Assembly: GCA_035712985.1 (NCBI GenBank)
Contig: DASTAE010000233.1
Location: forward strand, 1-64,000
DNA length: 64,000 nucleotides
Source of the DNA: Actinospica sp035712985
Lineage (GTDB): Bacteria; Actinomycetota; Actinomycetes; Streptomycetales; Catenulisporaceae
Direction of reading: 5' to 3'
Within the stretch, counting starts at the first letter, position 1, and each line of letters starts with the position of its first letter. A program made the translations under genes and the position numbers. The notes beneath the pieces were generated by a model that was given only the letters and a program-made list of their open reading frames with translations, did no database searches and was not told the DNA's origin. Below are positions 1 through 7,028 of this stretch, piece after piece.

Positions 1-43
1 CGTCGCCGCACTCCTCGCCGCCTGTCACGAGGCTGCGCCCTGA
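1..43 (+). CDS. C-terminal end of an unidentified gene (partial)
   Basis: An open frame enters from the left edge (frame starting at base 2) and ends at a TGA at 41-43, giving VAALLAACHEAAP. Codon third positions are mostly G/C, which suits coding sequence here. Thirteen residues are too few to name a family. It could also be chance, since only 43 bases are available. Confidence 0.35.
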   Translation, partial: VAALLAACHEAAP

Positions 44-154
44 CCAGGTCGTTCGCGATTCACGATCGCTGCGTGCGCGAACTGTGCGTTGTTCGCCGTG
101 CTGCTGTGCGATGGACTGTGGGTGAGGAAATCACCGACTAGCAGGAGGCTTCAC

Positions 155-346
155 ATGCCCATCGTCACCGTGCAGCAGGGCCCGCGCGACGTCGAGCTCA
201 AGCGCGAGCTCGTCGCCCGCATCACCGACGCGTTCGTCGACGCGCTCAAGGTTCCCGCCGACAGCGTCCAGGTCTGGATCCATGAGGTCCCGACCGACAG
301 CTGGGCCATCGGCGGCACCCTCACCGCCGACCGCCAGAAGAGCTGA
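155..346 (+). CDS. 4-oxalocrotonate tautomerase family protein
   Basis: This 63-residue protein starts MPIVTVQQGP, as 4-oxalocrotonate tautomerase-like enzymes do. After removal of Met1, Pro becomes the N-terminal catalytic base for keto-enol tautomerisation. The length matches the family (about 60-75 residues), and such proteins assemble as cytoplasmic hexamers. The ATG at 155 is chosen because an AGGAGG Shine-Dalgarno lies at 143-148 and because Pro must follow Met. The conserved central Arg is less obvious than the N-terminal Pro. The substrate cannot be told from sequence. It appears monocistronic, with a hairpin terminator starting 20 bases after the stop. Confidence 0.85.
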   Translation: MPIVTVQQGPRDVELKRELVARITDAFVDALKVPADSVQVWIHEVPTDSWAIGGTLTADRQKS

Positions 347-366
347 ATGAGTCGGCCACTGGGCGC

Positions 367-398
367 GGCTGAGCCGGTTTGTGGGGAGCGGCTCAGCC
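367..398 (+). terminator. Hairpin terminator after the tautomerase gene
   Basis: GGCTGAGCC (367-375) is the exact reverse complement of GGCTCAGCC (390-398), with a 14-base loop. It sits 20 bases after the tautomerase stop codon. There is no T-tract, as is common in high-GC actinobacteria. Confidence 0.55.
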
Positions 399-834
399 AT
401 CGACGCCTACGGGGTCGGCCCTTCCCACTCCTCGCCGATTGTCACCTGGCCCAGCCGCCACGTGCGAGGCCGAACCGTCGAAGTCAATCGTCAATGGGGG
501 CGGTTCGGCCGTCGTCGCGGGGGTGGAGCAATGGCCTTGGGGAGGCTGAGACGTGACGGTCGTCGGCTGGTGCGTTCTGCTGGCCGACCCGTTTGGTAGG
601 GCTGATGTGCGACGGTCGGTGACTGGTGACTGGTGACTGGTGACTGGTGACTGGTGACTGGTGACTGGTGACTGGTGACTGGTGACTGGTGAGTGGTGAC
701 TGGTGAGGGGTCGCGAATCACGGGTCACGGGTGCGTACTAACAGCCAGCTGGCCTGGTGGCGCCGATGATGTGGGACGTCCTTGATCGGCCCCTCCGGCC
801 GCCCGATTGATCGGGTGGGAGTGGTGGGTGCGGG
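399..834. other. Gene-less interval holding the heptamer array
   Basis: No convincing gene is seen between the tautomerase terminator and the stop codon of the PPOX-type gene at 835. Open frames here lack start signals, and those over the array translate it into artefactual SPVTSHQ repeats. Apart from the heptamer array at 619-709 no other structure is obvious. Confidence 0.6.
619..709. repeat. Tandem heptamer array, (GTGACTG)13
   Basis: Thirteen consecutive 7-bp units occupy 91 bp. Units 1-10 and 12 are exactly GTGACTG; unit 11 (689-695) is GTGAGTG and unit 13 (703-709) is GTGAGGG. The array lies in non-coding DNA between the tautomerase gene and the 3' end of the convergent PPOX gene. A perfect short-period array of this kind is a candidate variable-number locus. 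There are no spacers, so it is not a CRISPR array. Confidence 0.95.
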
Positions 835-1305
835 CTAGTCGTCTTCGGCGAGTTCGGGCGGGAAGCCGCCGGTGGCGATGGGGCTCCAGGTCTCGGGGGT
901 GATGCGGAGCAGGGTCTTGCCTTGCTTCACCATCGCGGCGCGGTACTCGTCCCAGTCGGAGTGCTCGCCGGCGATGCAGCGGTAGTAGTCGACCAGGGGC
1001 TCGACGTCGTCGGTGGCGTCGATGAGTTCGGCGGTTCCGTTGACCTGCACCCAGGCGTCGCCGAAGTTGTCGGAGAGCACGACGATGCTCACGTTCGGGT
1101 TCCGGCGGGCGTTGCGGGCCTTGGCGCGCCCGGGGTAGGTCGACACGACGATCCGGCCCTGCTCGTCGACTCCGCAGGTGACGGGGGAGGCCTGCGGAAG
1201 GCCGTCCGCGCGGGTCGTGATGACCAGGCCGTTGTGTCGGGGCCTCAGGAACTCGAGGAGTGCCTCGCGGTCGACGGTCGTGTTCGTGGCGATCTTTCGC
1301 GTCAT
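835..1305 (-). CDS. PPOX-class F420-dependent/flavin split-barrel enzyme
   Basis: This 156-residue protein has the pyridoxamine-5'-phosphate-oxidase-like split barrel typical of actinobacterial PPOX-class F420-dependent enzymes. The supporting stretches are an N-terminal helix (REALLEFLRPRHNGLVITTR), the strand GLPQASPVTCGVDEQGRIVV, a basic loop PGRAKARNARRNPNVSIVV that in relatives contacts the cofactor phosphate, and VQVNGTAELID. Family members reduce or oxidise small substrates with F420H2 or FMN in the cytoplasm; the substrate here is unknown. The start is an ATG at 1305. A 15-bp perfect inverted repeat lies 16 bases upstream, in its 5' leader or promoter. Confidence 0.85.
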   Translation of the reverse strand: MTRKIATNTTVDREALLEFLRPRHNGLVITTRADGLPQASPVTCGVDEQGRIVVSTYPGRAKARNARRNPNVSIVVLSDNFGDAWVQVNGTAELIDATDDVEPLVDYYRCIAGEHSDWDEYRAAMVKQGKTLLRITPETWSPIATGGFPPELAEDD

Positions 1306-1320
1306 GGACGGCAGTCTAGG

Positions 1321-1359
1321 CCGCTCCGGACTTGTCCACGGGGAACAAGTCCGGAGCGG
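1321..1359. repeat. Perfect 15-bp inverted repeat between divergent genes
   Basis: CCGCTCCGGACTTGT at 1321-1335 is exactly reverse-complementary to 1345-1359, with a 9-base loop. It looks like an intrinsic terminator, but it lies between the 5' ends of two divergent genes (PPOX at 1305, the Ser-rich gene at 1448). A leader attenuator or protein-binding site is therefore more likely than a gene-end terminator. On the plus strand it is followed by TATTTTAT. Confidence 0.8.
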
Positions 1360-1447
1360 TATTTTATCGTTCCATGCCGAGGGAGGCTCAGGGTTTCGCG
1401 GTTAGCGTGAACGCGTCAGCTTTGTAGACCTTGGAGTGATTTCTTCC

Positions 1448-3079
1448 ATGTCAGCAGACGAATCGCTTGACCCACCACGCAGCCCGCGACCTCGCACCCG
1501 ACCTCGTCGCCACCGGCGGCCCTCCGCGGCGTTGCGGGCGGTCCGCAAGGGGGCGGTCGTCACCGCGATCACGACCCTCGGCATCGTCCACCTGACCGGC
1601 ACGTCGCTCGCCGACCCGACCAGCGCGAACGGCGGCGCGTCGCAGAGTTCGTACGGAACGACCAGTAGCGGGAGCTTCGGCCAGAGCAGCAACGGCGGCG
1701 GACCCACGTCCGGCGCCGTGTCCACCGGCGGCGCCTGGGGGCATAGCTCCGACGGCGCCCCTGCGCAGGCCGGCGACAGTGCCGGCGACGGCAAGACCGG
1801 TTCGGGTGCCAGCGCGTACGGCGGCACCGGCACCAACTCGGCTACCGCGGGCGAAGCCAAGTCGGGTCCGAGCGCCGGTGCCGTCGGCGCGGCGGCGAGC
1901 TCGACCGGCGCCGGATCGAATGCGGATTCCAACGCCGCGTCGGACGGCCGTTCAGCGTCCTCCTCAGCGTCCGACGACGGCACCGGCGCGTCGTCGGCCA
2001 GCGAATCCGGATCCGCGCAGTCCAACAGCGACGCGAACGCGAGCGGCGGCGGCACGACGAGCGCCCAGGCGGGCAACGCGTCGAGCAGCAGCGCGGCATC
2101 CGCCCAGAGCGCGTCGAGCGACAACGGCTCGCACGCCTCGTCCACGTCCGGCGCGCTCGGCCTCGGCGCGAGCATCGGCAGCTCGGACACCGCCGGGCCC
2201 GGGACCTCGGCCGCCGCCGCCAACGCGATCGGCGGCGCCAGCGCCTCGGCCGAGGGCACCAGCACCACCGGCGCGACCGCGGCGACCTCGATGGGAGTCG
2301 GCACCGCGCTCGGCGGCTACTCCAGCGCGCACTCCTCGGCGGACGGCGGAACCGCGTCCGCGACGGCTGCGGACTCGTCCGCGCCCGGCGGCACCAAGTC
2401 GACCTCGGCCACGGCGTCCCCGGGCCAGACGGCTACCGCGGACGGGTACAGCGTGGCCCTCTCCGGCACCATCGCCGCCGCGCCCACCCAATGGGGCTAC
2501 GTCTCGTCGACCGTGACCACCACTAGCCCGAGCCCGGTAGCGGCTACGGATTCGACGGATTCGACGGATACCGCACGGGCCACGACGGATTCGACGGATA
2601 CCGCACAGGCCGCGACTGCGACTGAATCGACTGCTGCGACGCAGTCGACCGATACGAGTACGTCCACGGACACGACGACTCAGGCGGCGTCGGCGGCGGA
2701 CGCCAGTACGACGACGTCCACGACGGCGGATACGGATACGTCGACGTCTGCGGAATCCGCTCCGGCATCGACGGATTCCGCTTCGGTTTCTGCTGACGCG
2801 GCTTCTTCGGCCGCTTCCACCAGCACCTCGGTGGCCAGTGCGGATACCTCGGACTCCACGTCGGCTGACGCGGCGTCGGCCTCGGATGGGTCCAGTTCGG
2901 ATAGTGGGGCATCGGTCGGCGACGGCTCGTCTTCCGACGGATCCTCCGGTGACGGGAGTGGTGACGGCGGGTACGGCGGTAGCTCCGGCGGTGATGGTGG
3001 AGACGGTGGCGGTGGAGATGGCGGCGGCAGTGGCGGGGGAGATGGTGGTGGAAGTGGTGGTGGCGGCGGAGGCGACTGA
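1448..3079 (+). CDS. Exported low-complexity Ser/Ala/Gly/Thr-rich protein
   Basis: This gene encodes about 543 residues. An Arg/Pro-rich start (residues about 8-35) leads into one hydrophobic segment (GAVVTAITTLGIVHLTGTSLA), which looks like a signal peptide or single anchor. Almost everything after it is Ser, Ala, Gly, Thr and Asp. A Thr/Ser/Asp repeat region (TDSTDTA units) lies near DNA 2545-2700, and the protein ends in a run of Gly with interspersed Asp and Ser. No catalytic domain, LPXTG motif or lipobox is seen. The ATG at 1448 is preferred to an in-frame GTG at 1436 because GGAG sits about 11 bases before the ATG. It could be a surface-exposed, possibly glycosylated filament or spacer protein; that is inference from composition only. 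A strong hairpin terminator follows. Confidence 0.7.
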   Translation: MSADESLDPPRSPRPRTRPRRHRRPSAALRAVRKGAVVTAITTLGIVHLTGTSLADPTSANGGASQSSYGTTSSGSFGQSSNGGGPTSGAVSTGGAWGHSSDGAPAQAGDSAGDGKTGSGASAYGGTGTNSATAGEAKSGPSAGAVGAAASSTGAGSNADSNAASDGRSASSSASDDGTGASSASESGSAQSNSDANASGGGTTSAQAGNASSSSAASAQSASSDNGSHASSTSGALGLGASIGSSDTAGPGTSAAAANAIGGASASAEGTSTTGATAATSMGVGTALGGYSSAHSSADGGTASATAADSSAPGGTKSTSATASPGQTATADGYSVALSGTIAAAPTQWGYVSSTVTTTSPSPVAATDSTDSTDTARATTDSTDTAQAATATESTAATQSTDTSTSTDTTTQAASAADASTTTSTTADTDTSTSAESAPASTDSASVSADAASSAASTSTSVASADTSDSTSADAASASDGSSSDSGASVGDGSSSDGSSGDGSGDGGYGGSSGGDGGDGGGGDGGGSGGGDGGGSGGGGGGD

Positions 3080-3125
3080 GGCTTCCGCGGACAGCTGAGG
3101 CTTCCGCGTGCCGCTGACCAGAGCC

Positions 3126-3180
3126 AGAAGGCTGAGGCGTGTCGCACCCCGTCCTCGGGAGCAACACGCCTCAGCCTTCT
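3126..3180. terminator. 17-bp perfect hairpin terminator
   Basis: AGAAGGCTGAGGCGTGT (3126-3142) is exactly reverse-complementary to 3164-3180, with a 21-base loop. It lies 47 bases after the stop of the Ser-rich gene and very probably ends its transcript. Confidence 0.75.
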
Positions 3181-3200
3181 GCGTCCAGCCTTCCGCATTC

Positions 3201-3261
3201 GGCCCCCTTGCGTTCGGCACCCCCCGCGTCCGGCCCCCTTGCGTTCGGCACCCCCGCGTCC
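3201..3261. repeat. Two-unit tandem repeat of about 31 bp
   Basis: A unit running GGCCCCCTTGCGTTCGGCAC then C-run then GCGTCC occurs at 3201-3231 and again at 3232-3261, differing by one C in the C-run. It is non-coding, in the spacer between the terminator and the SCO5389-family gene. It probably arose by replication slippage. Confidence 0.8.
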
Positions 3262-3370
3262 GGCCTTCTACCTCCAGCCCCCTGCGTACGGTGCATTGAC
3301 AGGCCGTCAGGTCATGGTCGAGAGTGAGTGATAACGACAATCATGTTCGTTTAGGAAACGGAGTGCTCTC

Positions 3371-3766
3371 ATGTCTCTCGACGTCTCTCCCGCGCTGCTT
3401 GCCCAGGCCGAGGTCGGGCCGGTGTCGCCGGAGGCCTTTGTGGATACGGTGCGGGCGTCGCTGCCTTATGCGTACGCGATGGTGGAGCGGTTGGCTCGGC
3501 AGGCGGGGGCGGAGCCGGGGGCGGCGTTCGCGGACAACGTGGTGCCGCCTGCTGACGAGGCGGAGCGGGGGCAGTTGCTGCGGGCGTTGGCCAGCGATGC
3601 TATTCGGGGGAGCCTGGAGCGCCACTTCGGCGTGACGCTCGCGTTCCAGAACTGCCACCGGCTGGCCGTGTTCCCGGCCGGGGCCGCGGGGTCCGAGGCC
3701 TATCTGCGGTTCACCTCGGAGCGTGCCCAGTTGCTGAATCAGTCGCCTGAGCTGCGGGACTGCTGA
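3371..3766 (+). CDS. SCO5389 family protein
   Basis: This 131-residue cytoplasmic protein begins MSLDVSPALLAQAEVGPVSP and contains ADNVVPPADEAERGQLLRAL and SDAIRGSLERHFGVTLAFQN. I recognise these as the conserved core of the actinobacterial SCO5389 family. The length is typical. The molecular function of the family is not established to my knowledge, and no catalytic motif can be pointed to. The ATG start is preceded by GGAAACGGAG. A 25-bp duplication overlaps the stop codon region. Confidence 0.85.
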   Translation: MSLDVSPALLAQAEVGPVSPEAFVDTVRASLPYAYAMVERLARQAGAEPGAAFADNVVPPADEAERGQLLRALASDAIRGSLERHFGVTLAFQNCHRLAVFPAGAAGSEAYLRFTSERAQLLNQSPELRDC

Positions 3767-3809
3767 GCAGGGTCTCCGGAGGAGCTGCTGAGCGGGGTCT
3801 TCGGGGGAA
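3760..3809. repeat. 25-bp tandem duplication over a stop codon
   Basis: Two imperfect 25-bp units (3760-3784 and 3785-3809), each starting CTGCTGAGC, are followed by a third partial copy (CTGCTCG). The first unit contains the TGA stop of the SCO5389-family gene, so the duplication added only 3' untranslated sequence. Confidence 0.75.
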
Positions 3810-3822
3810 CTGCTCGATAGGA

Positions 3823-4917
3823 CTACATGGCGACGAAGTTGTAGCCGCGGTCCAGGAGTACGGGGATGTACTGCTTGAGGGCGGCTACGGTGTTGCGCCG
3901 GTTTCCGCCGCCGTCGTGGTTCAGGATGATGTCGTGCGCGCGCGTGCTCTTGAGCACCGTGCGCACGATGTCCTGCGTGTCGGTGTGGGAGGTGTCCCAG
4001 TCGCGGGTGTCGACGGACCAGTCCACGGGGGTCAGGTTGCGCGCGGCGCAGGCCTGGAAGGTGGCCTTCGACCAATTGCCGTAGGGGGCGCGGAAGATGG
4101 TCGGGGTCTGGTTCGCGTTCGCCAGTGCATCGTTGCAACGATCCATCTGGGAGAGTACCTGGGCGTAGCTGAGGTGGCTCAGGTCCGCGTGGTCCCAGGT
4201 GTGGTTGGTGATCACGTGGCCGGCCGCCGAGACCTCGCGGACGAGGGACAGGTTGGCGCCCACCTGCTGGCCGATCATGTTGAAGGTGGCCTTGATGTTG
4301 TACTGCCGGAGGATGTCGAGGACCTGCGGTGTGTAGACCGGGTTCGGTCCGTCGTCCAGGGTCAGCGCGATGGCCATCGGGCCCTGGTCGTCCACGTAGT
4401 ACAGCGGCTTGCTGTAGACCTTCCCGCTCTGCGCGGAGTTCGACGGCGCGCCCGACGTGGAGTCGGACGGCGCGCCCGAGGTCGACGAGGAGGCCGGCGC
4501 CGAGGGCGAGGACGAGGCCGAGGTGGACGGGGCGCCCGGGGCCGAGCTCGAGGGCGCGGCCGAGCGGGAGGCCGAGGACGAGCCCCCCGCAGGCACGCCG
4601 CCCTGGTTCGGGCTGCCGCCGCCGGTCACCCGCACCGCGCCCCGGCCGTGCTGCGCGGCCGCGGCGGTGGCTATGCCGCCGCCCGCCAGCAGCATCAGGC
4701 CGCCCGCCGCGAAAAGCACGCGGCGCCGGCTCGAGCGGCGCGCGCCGCGCGGCTCCTCGTCGTGGTCGTGGCCTACGGACGCGCGCTCCGCCGCGACGGA
4801 GGCCCAGATGCGCGTGCGCTCGGACGGGTCCTGCTGCTCGGACGCGGTGGACCAGGGCAGGGCGCGGGTCTGCGCGTTGGGGTCCGTCGGGGGGAGCCAC
4901 GGTTCGTAGGTAGTCAC
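3823..4917 (-). CDS. Membrane-anchored polysaccharide deacetylase (NodB domain)
   Basis: About 364 residues: a cytoplasmic N-terminus, one transmembrane helix (VLFAAGGLMLLAGGGIATAA), a long Ser/Ala/Pro linker that would cross the wall, and a C-terminal NodB domain. Catalytic motifs are visible: TLDDGPNP (catalytic and metal Asp), NHTWDH (metal His pair), RAPYGNW, and LNHDGGG near the end. The family removes N- or O-acetyl groups from peptidoglycan, chitin-type glycans or xylan outside the cell; a cell-wall substrate is most likely for an anchored form. A TTG at 5013 would add 32 residues, but that stretch has poor G/C third positions (AGA AAT, AAA AAA TCT), so the GTG at 4917 is preferred. 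It is divergent from the LuxR gene at 5094. Confidence 0.85.
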   Translation of the reverse strand: MTTYEPWLPPTDPNAQTRALPWSTASEQQDPSERTRIWASVAAERASVGHDHDEEPRGARRSSRRRVLFAAGGLMLLAGGGIATAAAAQHGRGAVRVTGGGSPNQGGVPAGGSSSASRSAAPSSSAPGAPSTSASSSPSAPASSSTSGAPSDSTSGAPSNSAQSGKVYSKPLYYVDDQGPMAIALTLDDGPNPVYTPQVLDILRQYNIKATFNMIGQQVGANLSLVREVSAAGHVITNHTWDHADLSHLSYAQVLSQMDRCNDALANANQTPTIFRAPYGNWSKATFQACAARNLTPVDWSVDTRDWDTSHTDTQDIVRTVLKSTRAHDIILNHDGGGNRRNTVAALKQYIPVLLDRGYNFVAM

Positions 4918-5093
4918 GCCGCCAAAGACGACGGGTTCCGCCGAGGGGTTGAAAGATTTTTTGAAGAGATTTCTCGGCCCTCCGCGGCGGTATCCGTTAT
5001 CCGTTCGTGACAACCGCCGTCCGCCGACGGCGTCGCAACGGGAGCAGTGCCGAACGCTGGACTCGTACGACGCAAGAAAGGTGGTGCGGGCGG

Positions 5094-7028
5094 ATGGGCG
5101 AGGGGCCCGGGCGGATGGTCTCGGTGGACGTGCTGCGCGGCGCGGCGGTGCTGGGCGCGGAGTTCTCGCTGCGGGAGCTGGCGGTCGTGCTCGACCGGCC
5201 CGCGGAGGAACTCAGGACTCTGATAGATGAGGCCGTCGAGGCGGGGGTGTTGCGGGCCGAGGGCGGTCTGCTGCGGTTCCGGGAGGACGAGGTCCGGCTC
5301 GAGCTGTACGAGGCGATGCCCGCCGGGCTCCGGATGGCCCTGCACCGCTACACGGCGAAGATCCTCAGCACGCTCGACGCCGCGCCCGAGCGGATCGCCG
5401 CTCACCTGCTCGCGGCCGGGGACGAGATCGAGAGCTGGGAGGCGGACTGGCTGATCGAGCACGCCGCGGCCGTCTTCGCGGGCGAGCCGGACGCGGCGGT
5501 CGAGCTGATCGGCCACGTGCTGCGCGGCATCGACGCCGCCGATCCGCGCTATGCGGTGCTCGAGGACCGCTGGGCGCTGTACGCGTTCGAACTCGATCGC
5601 TTCGAGCTCGCCGGACGCATCGCGCGCGGCATCCTCACGTTCACGGAGGAGCCGCACCGGGTCGGGCCCGCGGTCTGGGTGCTCGCGCTCAGCCTGATGA
5701 CCGGGCACCGTTTCGAGGAGGCCCTCGGGCTGCTGGAGGGGACCGGCAGCCGCACCGGCGTCCCGCCTTTCTGGCGCGCGCGCAACGACGCGGTGCGCGC
5801 GGTCGTGCTGGAGATCCTCGGTCGTCTCGACGAGGGCCGCGCGGCCGCCGAGCGCGCGCTGTCCGCCGAGGTCGGCCCGCCGGATCCGTTCGCGGTCGGG
5901 GCGGCGCTCTACCTGCGATCGATCGTCCGCGCGGCACGGCGCGACACGGCCGGCGCGCTGGAGGACGTGGAGCGCGGGCTCGTCGCGCTGAACCAGGCCC
6001 CTGATCTCGTCGATCTACGGATGCTGCTTCTCGGCAATCGCTACGCCTACCGCTTCGCGCTCGGCCGGCGCGACGGGACCGAGGACGCGATGCGCGAGGT
6101 GCTCGATCTCGCGGAGACCACGCGTTCGCTGTGGCGCGTTCGGGTCCGTCGGCAGGCGACGCAGTTGCGCTACGACCTGGGGCTTTGGGACGAGATCGAC
6201 GATCGGCACGCGATCGGCGCCCTCATCGCCGCGCATCGGGACGACGAGGCCGAGATCGCCAGGTACATCAAGGCCCTGGCGGCGGAGATCGGCCAGAAGG
6301 GCTACGACGTCGCCGCTCGGGCGCTGATCCACGAGCGGAACGGGAACGCGCGGGACGCGATCGCCGTGCTCGCGACCTGCCTGGAGCCAGGCGGGGAGGA
6401 CGTATTCCCACTGCGCCACGTGATTCTGCCCAAGCTCGTGCGGCTGGCCGTGGAGCAGGAGCCCGCCACGGCTCGGGCGGCGGCCGAGGCAGCGCAATGG
6501 GAGGCGGATCGCGAGCCGACGCCGCGGAAACTGGCCGGCGCGGCCTGGTGCCGGGGCGTCCTCGACGCGGATCCGGAGGCGGTTCTCGGCGCGGCCGGGT
6601 ACCTCCGCGAGGCCGGGCTGCGGCTCTACGCGGCCAGCGCCTTGGAGGACGCGGCCGGGCTGTTCGCGCAGGCCGGAGACTCGCGGCGGGCCCGCGCGAC
6701 GCTGGCCGAGGCCCTGGACGGCTACGAGGAGCTCGGCGCGACCTGGGACGCGCGCCGCGCCGCGTCCCGGCTGCGCGGCTACGACGTGCGCCTCGGAGTG
6801 CGCGGCAGCCGGGCCCGCCCGGACGACGACGGCGGCGGCACCCGCCTGACCGCGACGGAGCAGCGCGTCGCCGAGCTGGCCGCCGAGGGCTACTCGAATC
6901 CTGATATCGCGTTCCGGATGTTCCTGTCCAAGCGGACCGTCGACACGCACATCTCGAACATCCTGTCCAAGCTGCAGATCGGCTCGCGCCGGGAGATCAG
7001 GGATCGACTGTCTCCAGATGGGCCTTGA
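5094..7028 (+). CDS. LuxR-type regulator with long helical-repeat domain, copy 1
   Basis: About 644 residues. The C-terminal 65 residues form a LuxR/NarL helix-turn-helix (LTATEQRVAELAAEGYSNPD then KRTVDTHISNILSKL). The rest is Ala/Leu/Glu-rich helical repeats resembling the MalT/LAL sensor region. The AAA/STAND ATPase module of classic LAL regulators is missing: no Walker A motif is present and the family's usual length is about 900. The ATG at 5094 is favoured over a GTG at 5007, which would overlap the divergent deacetylase region; AAAGGTGG precedes it. It is paralogous to the next gene in reverse orientation, with matching domain order and several equivalent motifs (AAGDEIESWEADWLIEHAA versus AGGEAGTEPWEAEWLAEHAE). 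The ligand is unknown. Confidence 0.8.
   Translation: MGEGPGRMVSVDVLRGAAVLGAEFSLRELAVVLDRPAEELRTLIDEAVEAGVLRAEGGLLRFREDEVRLELYEAMPAGLRMALHRYTAKILSTLDAAPERIAAHLLAAGDEIESWEADWLIEHAAAVFAGEPDAAVELIGHVLRGIDAADPRYAVLEDRWALYAFELDRFELAGRIARGILTFTEEPHRVGPAVWVLALSLMTGHRFEEALGLLEGTGSRTGVPPFWRARNDAVRAVVLEILGRLDEGRAAAERALSAEVGPPDPFAVGAALYLRSIVRAARRDTAGALEDVERGLVALNQAPDLVDLRMLLLGNRYAYRFALGRRDGTEDAMREVLDLAETTRSLWRVRVRRQATQLRYDLGLWDEIDDRHAIGALIAAHRDDEAEIARYIKALAAEIGQKGYDVAARALIHERNGNARDAIAVLATCLEPGGEDVFPLRHVILPKLVRLAVEQEPATARAAAEAAQWEADREPTPRKLAGAAWCRGVLDADPEAVLGAAGYLREAGLRLYAASALEDAAGLFAQAGDSRRARATLAEALDGYEELGATWDARRAASRLRGYDVRLGVRGSRARPDDDGGGTRLTATEQRVAELAAEGYSNPDIAFRMFLSKRTVDTHISNILSKLQIGSRREIRDRLSPDGP

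Noticed and set aside
619..709. Repeat array as a CRISPR or as repeat-protein coding sequence (SPVTSHQ repeats on the minus strand)
   Set aside because: The units are 7 bp without spacers, and every frame gives a similar repeat peptide with no start signal, so it is a simple tandem array.
1451..3340. Several long alternative frames over the Ser-rich gene on both strands
   Set aside because: They arise from GC-rich low-complexity DNA and show composition-driven Arg/Pro/Ala runs; only the plus-strand frame has a signal segment, start site and terminator.
3329..3344. Possible Zur/Fur-like box (TGATAACGACAATCA) before the SCO5389-family gene
   Set aside because: Only the outer four bases on each side are symmetric and the gene family has no metal link; too weak to call.
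5007..5093. GTG at 5007 as the start of the first LuxR-type gene
   Set aside because: The added 29 residues are Arg/Thr/Trp-rich with no family similarity and overlap the divergent promoter region; ATG 5094 has better upstream sequence.
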